Source of the DNA: Verrucomicrobium sp. | GTDB taxonomy: Bacteria > Verrucomicrobiota > Verrucomicrobiia > Methylacidiphilales > UBA1321 | Direction of reading: 5' to 3' | Assembly: GCA_017849585.1 (NCBI GenBank) | Contig: JAFIGT010000003.1 | Coordinates: 1-64,000 of the forward strand | DNA length: 64,000 bases | In this document: in pieces, positions 1-7,793 of the stretch | How the letters are laid out: each line of letters opens with the position of its first letter | Numbering within the stretch: the stretch's first letter is position 1 | Notes under the pieces: model-generated | The model's database searches: none | Seen by the model: the letters and a program-made list of their open reading frames with translations, nothing else | Told to the model about the DNA's origin: nothing | Made by a program: the position numbers and the translations under genes

Positions 1-587
1 CGCCCTCCGGCAGAGTCGATGGGGGTGATGTTGTCCGCAAGCGTTCCCGTATTCGCAATCGTGCCGGTGGTGGGATAATGTTTAGTCCAGCCGGGCCAGG
101 AACTATCGGCGGAACTGGCGATGCGGATGGCAAACTGGTTGCTGGTATTGAGCTCAAAGAGCTCGATCCGGATGAAGGCTCCCGTGACGCTATTGGAGAC
201 ACGTAACGCGCTGGAGTAAGCTCCGGCAGCCGTGCCGCCCGTGACTGCAGGCAAGGTAATGCTGGCCGTGGCTGACGCAAAGGAAGCGGAGGAGTGCGAC
301 AGGACGATCGAGGCGTCTGGGCCCCACCCGGCACGTGCGAGGGCCAGTTGATTACTGACGATATTGGCCGTGGGGGCCGTTCCGCCGCCGCCACTGGATA
401 CATTCCCCAAGGAGGTGACGGTCCAACCATTCCCCACGGGTCCGTCGGCTCGATTGAAGTCATCTGTAAAGACAACCTGAGCCTGCGCCAAGGATAGGAT
501 TGAGAGTCCAAGACCGAGGCAGGTGATCACGATTTTCCACCCGGAGCCGCGCGCTTTGTTGGCTTGTCTGGAAGGTATTGCGTTCAT
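1..587 (-). CDS. Secreted protein, N-terminal part (cut by left edge)
   Basis: An open frame on the minus strand runs from an ATG at 585-587 to the window edge with no stop, about 195 codons. The N-terminus has a basic stretch followed by a hydrophobic segment (GLGLSILSLAQAQ), which reads as a Sec signal peptide with cleavage near AQA. The mature start, VVFTDDFNRADGPVGNGW, resembles the opening of LamG/concanavalin-like extracellular proteins common in Verrucomicrobiota. The rest is Ser/Thr/Ala/Gly-rich and beta-prone. It is divergent from the LacI-type regulator, with about 58 bp between the two starts. A C-terminal PEP-CTERM sorting tail is likely by analogy with the neighbours but lies outside the window, so the exact family is unknown. 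Confidence 0.7.
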   Translation of the reverse strand, partial: MNAIPSRQANKARGSGWKIVITCLGLGLSILSLAQAQVVFTDDFNRADGPVGNGWTVTSLGNVSSGGGGTAPTANIVSNQLALARAGWGPDASIVLSHSSASFASATASITLPAVTGGTAAGAYSSALRVSNSVTGAFIRIELFELNTSNQFAIRIASSADSSWPGWTKHYPTTGTIANTGTLADNITPIDSAGG

Positions 588-631
588 GATCCAAGGCTAT
601 TTAAGGTTGCCAGAAGTAGCGATTGATACTA

Positions 632-648
632 CATGTAACCGTTACATG
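632..648. promoter_or_regulatory. 17-bp palindrome, candidate LacI-family operator
   Basis: CATGTAAC-C-GTTACATG is a perfect 8-1-8 inverted repeat. The AACCGTT core resembles operators of LacI/GalR-family regulators. It lies in the 58-bp space between two divergent genes and its right arm ends on the start codon of the LacI-type gene, so a bound repressor would block both promoters or translation initiation. Autoregulation is an inference. A partial match, GTAACCG, sits at 3977-3983 just upstream of the glycoside hydrolase start. Confidence 0.55.
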
Positions 649-1716
649 AGAGTGGATCTTCGATCGATCGCCAGGGTCGCCGGGGTGAGCGTGGCGACGG
701 TTTCCCGCGCTTTGCGCGGTTTTGGAAATGTGGAGCCCGCGACCCGCCAGCATGTGGAGCAGGTCGCGCGGGATCTGGGTTATGTGCGCGATCCTCTTCT
801 CTGTCGGGCGCAAGCTTTTGTCCGACAGCCGCACAAGCCTGCTTACCGTGAGACCTTTGCGTTTCTGGCTACGACACCACTTGCGCAGAAGGATGCCCGA
901 TCCTGGCTGGTGGGGATTTACGAAGGGGTTCGTCAGCGTGCGGCGGAACTGGGTTATCAGGTGGAAAGCTTCCGGTTACCGATGAGTCAGGAGGGGCAGC
1001 GAACGTTGATCAAGCAGCTAAAATCTCGGGGCATTCGAGCCGTGCTCTTCAGTCCTCTGGTGATGAGGCAGGCGGCCCTGTTTGAATTGGAGTCTGGCTG
1101 GTCCGCCTTTGCGGCGGTGGAAATCGAAGACAAGATAAAGTCTCCGACGTTATCGCGGGTGACCCGGTTGCCGGCTCAGGATATGGCCATGTTATTGGAG
1201 CAATTGCGCTCCCGGGGCTATCGTCGAATCGGCTTGGCGCTCTCGAAGATTGACGAGGCAAGTCGTCATTGGCAGGTCTTTTCGGCCTGCCTCCTCTTGG
1301 AGCGGCAGCATCCCGAGATCAAGATCTTCAGTCTTTTTGAGGATGGGGATGATTACACTCCCACGGGGCTATATCATTGGGTGAAGCGGCATCGGTTGGA
1401 TGTGATTATCGGCAATGGAAATTATCCTCTGGATTGGCTGAAGGAATATGAGATGGAGGCGCCGCGCGACATTGGTGTCTGCCGAATTGATTGCCTGCCA
1501 GAGAGACCCGAATCTGGGTTGCTGATTCATTATGAGGATCTGGGGCATCTGGCCGTGGACCTTCTTTCCAGTCAGCTTGAGCGCATTCAACTAGGCGGTC
1601 CCGACATCCATCGAATCGTCAGCATTCCCTGTCTCTGGAATGAAGGGGAGACTTTACGTGCCATGCGACCTGTGAGTGCGGGACGGAAGAGTCGCCGTCT
1701 TTCCGGATCGTCGTGA
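646..1716 (+). CDS. LacI-family transcriptional regulator
   Basis: A 356-aa DNA-binding regulator. The LacI helix-turn-helix is at residues 4-25 (SIARVAGVSVATVSRALRG), followed by the hinge region and a periplasmic-binding-protein-like effector domain to the C-terminus. The frame stays open upstream to 523, but the ATG at 646 puts the helix-turn-helix at the usual extreme N-terminus, so I chose it. No clear Shine-Dalgarno is visible. It ends 1 bp from the end of the convergent glycoside hydrolase gene, and it probably controls that gene and the neighbouring secreted proteins in response to a sugar. The inducer is unknown. Confidence 0.88.
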   Translation: MRVDLRSIARVAGVSVATVSRALRGFGNVEPATRQHVEQVARDLGYVRDPLLCRAQAFVRQPHKPAYRETFAFLATTPLAQKDARSWLVGIYEGVRQRAAELGYQVESFRLPMSQEGQRTLIKQLKSRGIRAVLFSPLVMRQAALFELESGWSAFAAVEIEDKIKSPTLSRVTRLPAQDMAMLLEQLRSRGYRRIGLALSKIDEASRHWQVFSACLLLERQHPEIKIFSLFEDGDDYTPTGLYHWVKRHRLDVIIGNGNYPLDWLKEYEMEAPRDIGVCRIDCLPERPESGLLIHYEDLGHLAVDLLSSQLERIQLGGPDIHRIVSIPCLWNEGETLRAMRPVSAGRKSRRLSGSS

Positions 1717-1717
1717 T

Positions 1718-3973
1718 TTATCGGGTCACTTGTTGGATTTCGAAATAGGGCGTTGGACCGTGCGCCAGCTTGCCTGTATCAATGATCGCGGTGATGCCAT
1801 CCTTGTCGACGCTCAGGGGAATTTCCTCTCGCCGTTCTCCACTGGCGGCGAGCGCCCAGAGCTTCAAGGACGCGGGCCGCTGATGCCGTAATTGAAACTG
1901 TACGCGAGCGACCTGCGAGAGCACAGGGGCGGTGCCGATGGCCGCGAGTTTGCGGCGGGACGCATCGGTGAAACTCATGCCACTATTCACCGCATCCGTG
2001 GCGATGAGGAGAACGAGCCGATCGCTTTCCGCGAGCGGTTGACGGGTCAACGAACCGATGAATAGCGTGGCGTGGTTGGTGCCGAGATTGCGAGCTGTGG
2101 CGGTGCCAATCTGAACGGTTTCTCCGGGCGGTAGCGTTCCGCCTGCGCTGAGTGGCGTGGTGACGAGAATGCGGCGCTGTTTCTCGTTGAGGAGAATCTG
2201 GTTCGTATCGCTCTCGTACAAACCCGCGTCCGGATTCGTGCGATTGTCGGCGCTGAGAATACCGAGTGATTTTAATTTTGTGATTACATCATTCAGATTT
2301 TGATTCGAAACGGATTCCGTGGTTGTGACCTCCTGCACGCCGTCGCGGGTGGTGACACTTTCCCCGCCTTCGGGGGCGAGACTCCAGTCTGCGCGATACA
2401 GCGCGCGTGGCGCGGCTCCCGGCCAGGGATTGACCCGGACGCCGAGACCGGTAATGAGCGCGAGCCGGGCAATTTGGGATGAGGGCGTGTCCTGCAGGAG
2501 CGTGTTCTTCGGGGTGGCGTGGGCTTCGAGTACGATTTCGACGCGATGCGGCGAAGGGCGTACATCACCCCGGCGATAGAGCAGGGCGGACATGACTTCG
2601 GCGGCTTTCAATGGCGGATCGTTGAAGATCCAGAAGGGTTTGATCGGCGCGTTGGAGTCGAAATGAATCGCGTCGGCATGCTGCGCCTGCATCTGCCAAT
2701 TTTGCAAGGCGGCGTAGACCGGAATCGTCAGGCCACTTTCGTGCCGCCACCGATTCCAGAAGACCTGCCCCCATTCCGAGCAGACGAAGGGACGTCCCCA
2801 TTGCCGCGCGCTCGCGATCCAGCGATAGAATCCCAGTGCGGTCGAAAAGGCGCTCTCGCCGGTGATGGCTGAACCGGGATTGATCCAGCCGTTGGGATGA
2901 TCGTGGTAGGCGTGTGTATCGGCCATGGGGGCAACATCGCGAGCCAGCGAGGTCTGGATCGACGCGCCGATATTGAAATCGAGCAGCGGCACTTTCACTC
3001 CCAGCTCGCGGATGGTTTTCGCCATCCACAGAAACGTCTCCCGTTCGATGTCGACGAAGAACCACTGCAGATCCTGCGTGGCGCGGCCTTTGCCGTTCAG
3101 CGGCGGTAATTCGACTGTCTCGAGGGTTTGACCGGCAGGAAGGGCGCCCCATGCGGCAGCGAGTTTTTCTGTCGTGCCGTAGCGTTTTGCGAGCCACTGA
3201 CGAAACGGGACGACGATTGCTGGATCACGTTCCTTCGAGAGATTCATCAGGAAGTTGAGTCCCGCTTCATTGCGGAGTTGCACGATGGCGACTTGAGGCT
3301 CGTCCTTGAGTGCGATGCCAGTGTAAGGATTCACATGGGTGAAGAGACGGCGAACGCCTTCCTTCCAGTGCGTGCGCGCGGACTCGTCGTAGTAGACGCG
3401 GCTTTTCAAGTGTTTGTCATGGGCTTCCTGGCTCCATGGATTTTCCACGGCGTAGAAGGACGCCCACGAGGTGGAGGCGTCGAGGTAGAGATAGACGCCG
3501 CGCTTCTTGAGCGCGGCACTCCAGCGATCCCAACGGTCGAGACGGTCCGGGTTGAATTCCAGATCTTTCGTGCTGCCCTGCATGAGGTACAGATCCAGAA
3601 AATGGGCGCGGGACATGTTGTAGCCGGAACGTTTCAGTTGCTCAGCCAATCGTTCGATTTCCTCAGGTGTCGCGGACGGAAAGATGGGAAGTCCACCCGA
3701 GCAGAGGAAGCGTAGCGGCTGGTCCGGTTTCTTCGTGAAGGCGAGTTCGCCTTTATCGTTGATCAAAACAAAGCCATCACGGCCCGCTTCAATCGTGGGG
3801 CCAAACAGGACACTCAGATCGAGTGCCGAACCCGCTTTGATTTCCAGATCGGCCTGATCGGCCGCCTTCCACTGGTCATTGGCGGCGAGGCTGTAAGGAG
3901 GTGTCTCACCACGCGCGAGCGGATTCAGTGCGAAAAGAACGCTGACAGCGGAAAGAAGCAGGGTGGAACGCAT
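1718..3973 (-). CDS. Secreted clan GH-A-like glycoside hydrolase
   Basis: A 751-aa protein with a signal peptide (MRSTLLLSAVSVLFALNPLARG). The central region reads as a (beta/alpha)8 barrel. Glu236 in the strand-4 context VQLRNEAGL fits the acid/base, and Glu400 in FVCSEWGQ fits the strand-7 nucleophile, which is the NE...E layout of clan GH-A (GH42, GH35, GH5 and relatives). The C-terminal about 250 residues are beta-rich. I cannot fix the family or substrate; a beta-galactosidase-like or plant-polysaccharide activity is plausible. I chose the ATG at 3971-3973 over an in-frame start 22 codons upstream because it begins the signal peptide. It lies downstream of two PEP-CTERM genes on the same strand (86-bp gap). 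Confidence 0.8.
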   Translation of the reverse strand: MRSTLLLSAVSVLFALNPLARGETPPYSLAANDQWKAADQADLEIKAGSALDLSVLFGPTIEAGRDGFVLINDKGELAFTKKPDQPLRFLCSGGLPIFPSATPEEIERLAEQLKRSGYNMSRAHFLDLYLMQGSTKDLEFNPDRLDRWDRWSAALKKRGVYLYLDASTSWASFYAVENPWSQEAHDKHLKSRVYYDESARTHWKEGVRRLFTHVNPYTGIALKDEPQVAIVQLRNEAGLNFLMNLSKERDPAIVVPFRQWLAKRYGTTEKLAAAWGALPAGQTLETVELPPLNGKGRATQDLQWFFVDIERETFLWMAKTIRELGVKVPLLDFNIGASIQTSLARDVAPMADTHAYHDHPNGWINPGSAITGESAFSTALGFYRWIASARQWGRPFVCSEWGQVFWNRWRHESGLTIPVYAALQNWQMQAQHADAIHFDSNAPIKPFWIFNDPPLKAAEVMSALLYRRGDVRPSPHRVEIVLEAHATPKNTLLQDTPSSQIARLALITGLGVRVNPWPGAAPRALYRADWSLAPEGGESVTTRDGVQEVTTTESVSNQNLNDVITKLKSLGILSADNRTNPDAGLYESDTNQILLNEKQRRILVTTPLSAGGTLPPGETVQIGTATARNLGTNHATLFIGSLTRQPLAESDRLVLLIATDAVNSGMSFTDASRRKLAAIGTAPVLSQVARVQFQLRHQRPASLKLWALAASGERREEIPLSVDKDGITAIIDTGKLAHGPTPYFEIQQVTR

Positions 3974-4059
3974 GAGGTAACCGGGCAACGGGGTGAACTT
4001 ACCACGGGAAGTGAAGTGCGTGGTCCACCCTTTTAGCACCCGATGTCATGCGGGAGAAC

Positions 4060-4977
4060 TTAAATCCTGTGGCGAAAGCGACTCCGGTGACGGCCAAGCA
4101 GGATCATGGTGCCAAACGCAGCCAGCGCGATCGTGGTCGGTTCGGGCACGTTGCTAATCGAAAGATTATCGATATCGAAGACGGACGCGCCACCACCGCC
4201 AGCGGCCAGGACGAAAGTGGAAGAGGGCGTGCCTTGAGTATTGTTGAGCCAGGGGATTTCCCCGCCACTGGCGCTGGCTAGGAGCGTCGTGGTTTTATCC
4301 ACAGAACCCGAGGAGGCTCCGGTCAAAGTCAGATTGGTGTACTTGTGTGTGGTGGGATCGATGGTGATATCAAAATCGATATATTGGCCATACGCGGAAT
4401 AGGTCGTATACGCGCCCAGATTGACGCCCGTAACGCTGGATCCGTTGGTGCTCGAAGCGACATAAAGATAGAGAACTCCGCCGGACGAGACATAGCCGCT
4501 TGTCCAGTAAGCCTTGGTTCCAGCGCTGGTGGAATTGTCACCCAGATAGAATTGGATCGGGGTACCGGCAGTCGCCGTGGGCGCAAGGCCCACGCTGGAA
4601 ACATTCAGGCTGAAGTGAAGGGTGAACGCACTCGAATAATTCACTGCTCCCGTGAGATTGTAGGAAACGCCGTAGGCACTCGTATCGGCATCCACCACAT
4701 GGAGGGCTTGAGTGCCACTTTTGACGTTGGCTGGCGTGTTGGTGACGGTAATGGCGCTGGTGGAGCCGAAGAGAGTACTCCACGAGGCGGTGCCGGGGAG
4801 CCCGGTGTCATGTACTCCCGAGACCGGTGAACCCGCCGTGTAGGAACCACTGGTGGTTTCGAATCCAGTCGAGAAGTCGGCATGTGCCACCACCGTAAGG
4901 CTCAGCATCAGAAACAGGGTGGTGGTCAGGTGGCGGACAGTGTGGGTGCGAGAACCAGTGAAGACGGCGGATTTCAT
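4060..4977 (-). CDS. PEP-CTERM sorting domain protein, paralog A
   Basis: A 305-aa secreted protein. It has an N-terminal signal peptide ending near AHA, a Ser/Thr/Gly-rich body that begins DFSTGFETTSGSYTAGSP, and a C-terminal VPEP motif followed by a hydrophobic helix and the basic tail GRHRSRFRHRI. That tripartite tail is the PEP-CTERM signal recognised by an exosortase, which processes and anchors such proteins at the surface or in exopolysaccharide. No exosortase lies in this window. The body resembles the product of the next gene upstream (FSTGFETT, YTAGSP, the IDNLSI/IDNFSI segment), so the two are duplicates. The body may be a concanavalin-like carbohydrate-binding fold (inference). 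Confidence 0.87.
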   Translation of the reverse strand: MKSAVFTGSRTHTVRHLTTTLFLMLSLTVVAHADFSTGFETTSGSYTAGSPVSGVHDTGLPGTASWSTLFGSTSAITVTNTPANVKSGTQALHVVDADTSAYGVSYNLTGAVNYSSAFTLHFSLNVSSVGLAPTATAGTPIQFYLGDNSTSAGTKAYWTSGYVSSGGVLYLYVASSTNGSSVTGVNLGAYTTYSAYGQYIDFDITIDPTTHKYTNLTLTGASSGSVDKTTTLLASASGGEIPWLNNTQGTPSSTFVLAAGGGGASVFDIDNLSISNVPEPTTIALAAFGTMILLGRHRSRFRHRI

Positions 4978-5042
4978 GAGAGCATTCCTTTGTAGTTCCT
5001 ATCACTAACGATGCTGCGAAGGAAACTGGCAGGCAATGGAGT
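4978..5042 (-). promoter_or_regulatory. Conserved leader of PEP-CTERM gene A
   Basis: The 65 nt upstream of the start align without gaps to the 65 nt upstream of paralog B; by hand I count 44 of 65 identical positions. Shared blocks include TCCATTG at the distal end, TTCGC(A/T)GCAT in the middle and a Shine-Dalgarno-like AAAGGA near the start. The spacing is identical in both, so this is either a duplicated 5' UTR or a shared regulatory region. Confidence 0.55.
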
Positions 5043-5084
5043 ATTGATTTAAGCTGTTAAACGTCCGATTTTCGGGTGCGGCAT

Positions 5085-5969
5085 TTAGAACGAAGGTGTC
5101 GCGCGGCGGCGCATAAAAGCGGCCCAGGCGAATCCACTTACCAAAACCAGTGTCAGGGAAGCCGGTTCCGGCACATTGGCGATGGAGAAGTTATCGATCA
5201 GGATATTGCTGCCGGTGGAACTGCTGCCCGAGACAAAAAACAGATAGGTGGCATTTGTCAAATTGCCGCTGATGTAGGGGATTTCCCCGTTTGAAACAGC
5301 GAGGAGGGAATTGAGAATGCTGGTGCCGTTGAGCGTGGCGTCCGTATAGGTATGGGTCGTGGGGTCGATGGTCAGGCTCAACGTATAGGACTGATCATTT
5401 GCCAAGGCCGCGTAGGTACCGACGGGGCTGCCATCATAGCTGATTTTAGTTCCGGCATTCACCGATGTGCCGTTGGTTGTGGAGTCTTGAAATAGGTACA
5501 AGCTCGAGCTGGTTCCCGCTCCAATATAACCCCGCAACCAGTTGGGCTGGGTATTTCCGTAGCTATTGCTCCCCAATTGGAAGAATAAAGGCGCGGCTCC
5601 GATGGCATCCAATGCGGTAAAGCTGAAGCTGACCGTAAATTTTTGAGTATAGTCGACGGCTCCAGCGAGGTTAACCGTTGCGCCGACAGAAGATCCGACA
5701 TTCGCAAGCGAGAGAGACTGAGCCCCGCTGATCGCTCCAACGTTGGTAATGGTGACGTTGGAGGAACTGCCGCCGCCAAAGAAAGACCATGCATTGGTGC
5801 CGGTCAATCCATTGTCATCAACCCCTGCGATGGGCGAACCTGCGGTGTAGGCTCCATTGGTCGTTTCGAACCCGGTCGAAAAATCGGCATGGGCTGTGAA
5901 CGCCAGACTGCAGGCGAGTGCAGCCACGAGGGACGATAAGGAGGTAAGGCGGGGTGCTGGTAGTTTCAT
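5085..5969 (-). CDS. PEP-CTERM sorting domain protein, paralog B
   Basis: A 294-aa secreted protein with a signal peptide (cleavage near FTAHA), the same opening as its neighbour (DFSTGFETTNGAYTAGSP), a Ser/Thr/Asn/Gly-rich beta-type body, and a C-terminal NVPEPASLTLVLVSGF helix followed by the basic MRRRATPSF. This is a textbook PEP-CTERM tail. It is the first gene of a probable transcription unit running B, A, glycoside hydrolase, all on the minus strand. It presumably attaches to the cell surface or matrix and may bind carbohydrate handled by the hydrolase (inference). Confidence 0.87.
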   Translation of the reverse strand: MKLPAPRLTSLSSLVAALACSLAFTAHADFSTGFETTNGAYTAGSPIAGVDDNGLTGTNAWSFFGGGSSSNVTITNVGAISGAQSLSLANVGSSVGATVNLAGAVDYTQKFTVSFSFTALDAIGAAPLFFQLGSNSYGNTQPNWLRGYIGAGTSSSLYLFQDSTTNGTSVNAGTKISYDGSPVGTYAALANDQSYTLSLTIDPTTHTYTDATLNGTSILNSLLAVSNGEIPYISGNLTNATYLFFVSGSSSTGSNILIDNFSIANVPEPASLTLVLVSGFAWAAFMRRRATPSF

Positions 5970-6034
5970 GTAGGGGCAATCCTTTCCTGTTTCTATTGCT
6001 GACTATGCAGCGAAAGAAACGTCCCCTCAATGGA
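5970..6034 (-). promoter_or_regulatory. Conserved leader of PEP-CTERM gene B
   Basis: This is the counterpart of the leader in front of paralog A: same length to the start codon, about two-thirds identity, and a shared AAAGGA ribosome-binding element. I saw no sigma-54 -24/-12 motif in it. Confidence 0.5.
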
Positions 6035-6137
6035 CTACCATTTGAATCTATTAAGCAGAATGACGAAAGAGGCAGGGTGATTGCCTTTACTGAGACTTAA
6101 ACCTGTACTATTTTTGGCGATTTGCGCAGCAAATCAG

Positions 6138-6164
6138 CTACTGGGTCCAGCGTCACGCTGGCTA
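6138..6164 (-). repeat. REP-like hairpin at the stop codon, copy 1
   Basis: Read on the minus strand this is TTAG, the stem CCAGCG, the loop TGA, the stem CGCTGG, then the tail ACCCAGTAGCTG. The TAG is the stop codon of the response-regulator gene. The element from stem to ACCCAGTA recurs identically after the stop codon at 47791-47793, and with a different but still paired stem at 37189. No T-run follows, so it is not a simple intrinsic terminator. Confidence 0.7.
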
Positions 6165-7601
6165 AATCGGCAGGCCGAACTTCCGCATTTTCGTGTAGAG
6201 CGTCGGTCGATGAATGCCGAGCAGCTGCGCGGCTTTTTTCTTGTTACCATTACACTGGGCAAGAGCGGCGATGAGGGCGGCCTTTTCGCGACCGGCGAGA
6301 TTGAGCGGTTGACTGGTTTCCAGCGGACTGCCACCGGGAGAGGTTGCCGCGGGTGGATAGCCTCCGGCAGGCGAGGGGGAATAGCTGGCGATCGGTTGCG
6401 GGTCGGTCATCTCGGGAGGGAGATTGGAAGGGGTGATCCGTCCATCGCGAGCAAGCACCACGGCGCGCTCGATCATGTTCTGGAGCTCTCGCACATTACC
6501 GGGCCAGGGATAGTTCAGCAGGATCTCGTAAGTCTCCGGCAGAATGGTGAGGGGTGGTTTGCCCATGCGTTCCTCAAAGCGGCGCAGGAACAGTTCTGCC
6601 AGTGCGGGAATATCATCCATGCGTTCGCGCAGCGGAGGAATGGTGAAGGTGAAGGTATTGAGGCGGTAAAACAGATCCTCGCGCAGTTTGCCTTCGCGGA
6701 TGGCGATGTCGGGGCGTCGGTTACTGGCCGCGATCAATCGAAAATCAGCCTTCAGCGTCTGTGTGCTCCCGAGAGGGCGGTATTCATGCTCCTGCAAAAC
6801 GCGCAGCAGGCGGGTTTGCAGTTCGATCGGCATCTCGGAAATTTCATCCAAAAAGAGCGTGCCGCCGGAGGAGGAGCTGAAGATGCCGGGAAAATCCTGA
6901 AGCGCTCCGGTGAATGCGCCCTTCTTGTAACCGAAGAGTTCGCCTTCGATCATGTGCTCCGGGAAAGCGGCACAGTTGAGCTTGATCAGTGGGCCGCTCG
7001 CACGGGCGCTACGTTCGTGCAGGCTGTTGGCAAAGACTTCCTTGCCGACACCGCTTTCGCCGACGATGAGAACGTTCGCATCCGTGGGAGCAACCTGTTC
7101 GACGAGTTCGGAAAGCGCGACCATGCGCTGGTTCTTGAAAACAGGGGCCATGCTGGCCTCCACACGCTGGATCTTTTTCTTCAACCGCGTTGTCTCTTCG
7201 CGCAGTTGCTCGGTTTCCGCACGCAGGGATTGCTGCTCAATGGCCTGCTTGACGAGGCTGAGGAGTTCCTCGGGAACATACGGTTTGCTGATGAAATGGA
7301 ATGCGCCCATCTTGATCGACTCGATGGCGTTGTTGAGGGAGTCGTGTGCGGTGACGACGATGATGGGCAGTTGCGGATTCTGCTGGCGGATCTGTTTGAG
7401 GAAATCGAGTCCTTCACCATCAGGCAGTCCGAGATCGAGCAGGACCACTTGCGGACGATGCTCCGCCACCATTTGCAACCCCTGCTGGCCGGTATAAGCG
7501 GCGAGGGCCTGATAGCCGCGACGCTCCAGAATGGAGGAAAGGGTGGTCTGAATGTTGCGTTCGTCGTCAATTACGCCGACGAGGTGCTTGCTGGGCGTCA
7601 T
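6162..7601 (-). CDS. NtrC-family sigma-54-dependent response regulator
   Basis: A 479-aa three-domain protein. The receiver (residues about 6-120) has the phospho-acceptor Asp56 in VVLLDLGLPDG and the acidic pair Asp12-Asp13. The AAA+ domain has Walker A GESGVGKE (181-188) and the sigma-54 contact loop GAFTGA (228-233). The C-terminal Fis-type helix-turn-helix contains KKKAAQLLGIHRPTLYTKM. It activates RpoN promoters. No histidine kinase is adjacent, so it is an orphan. The frame is open upstream to 7754, with an alternative ATG at 7709; 7601 places the receiver domain normally, but no clear Shine-Dalgarno decides it. NtrC-like regulators (PrsR) are known to control PEP-CTERM systems in other bacteria, which makes the neighbourhood suggestive only. 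Confidence 0.9.
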   Translation of the reverse strand: MTPSKHLVGVIDDERNIQTTLSSILERRGYQALAAYTGQQGLQMVAEHRPQVVLLDLGLPDGEGLDFLKQIRQQNPQLPIIVVTAHDSLNNAIESIKMGAFHFISKPYVPEELLSLVKQAIEQQSLRAETEQLREETTRLKKKIQRVEASMAPVFKNQRMVALSELVEQVAPTDANVLIVGESGVGKEVFANSLHERSARASGPLIKLNCAAFPEHMIEGELFGYKKGAFTGALQDFPGIFSSSSGGTLFLDEISEMPIELQTRLLRVLQEHEYRPLGSTQTLKADFRLIAASNRRPDIAIREGKLREDLFYRLNTFTFTIPPLRERMDDIPALAELFLRRFEERMGKPPLTILPETYEILLNYPWPGNVRELQNMIERAVVLARDGRITPSNLPPEMTDPQPIASYSPSPAGGYPPAATSPGGSPLETSQPLNLAGREKAALIAALAQCNGNKKKAAQLLGIHRPTLYTKMRKFGLPI

Positions 7602-7793
7602 GGGAGGGGAAGGTTCCGAATCCGAGATTAACTCTGGTCTTTTATCTGACAAATTGAAATTATCACCGCGGCGCAAATACTCCGTTCTACCGATGAATGT
7701 GTTGCTCATAACTGAATACCATGCCCGGAGGGCTTTTGCGAGAAGACATTGCAAATGCCGTGCCGCTTTCGATCGGCTTTCATGGAGCGCGGT

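Noticed and set aside
6081-7631. A 516-codon plus-strand frame opposite the NtrC-type regulator
   Set aside because: It has no family motifs, while the minus strand has receiver, AAA+ and Fis domains.
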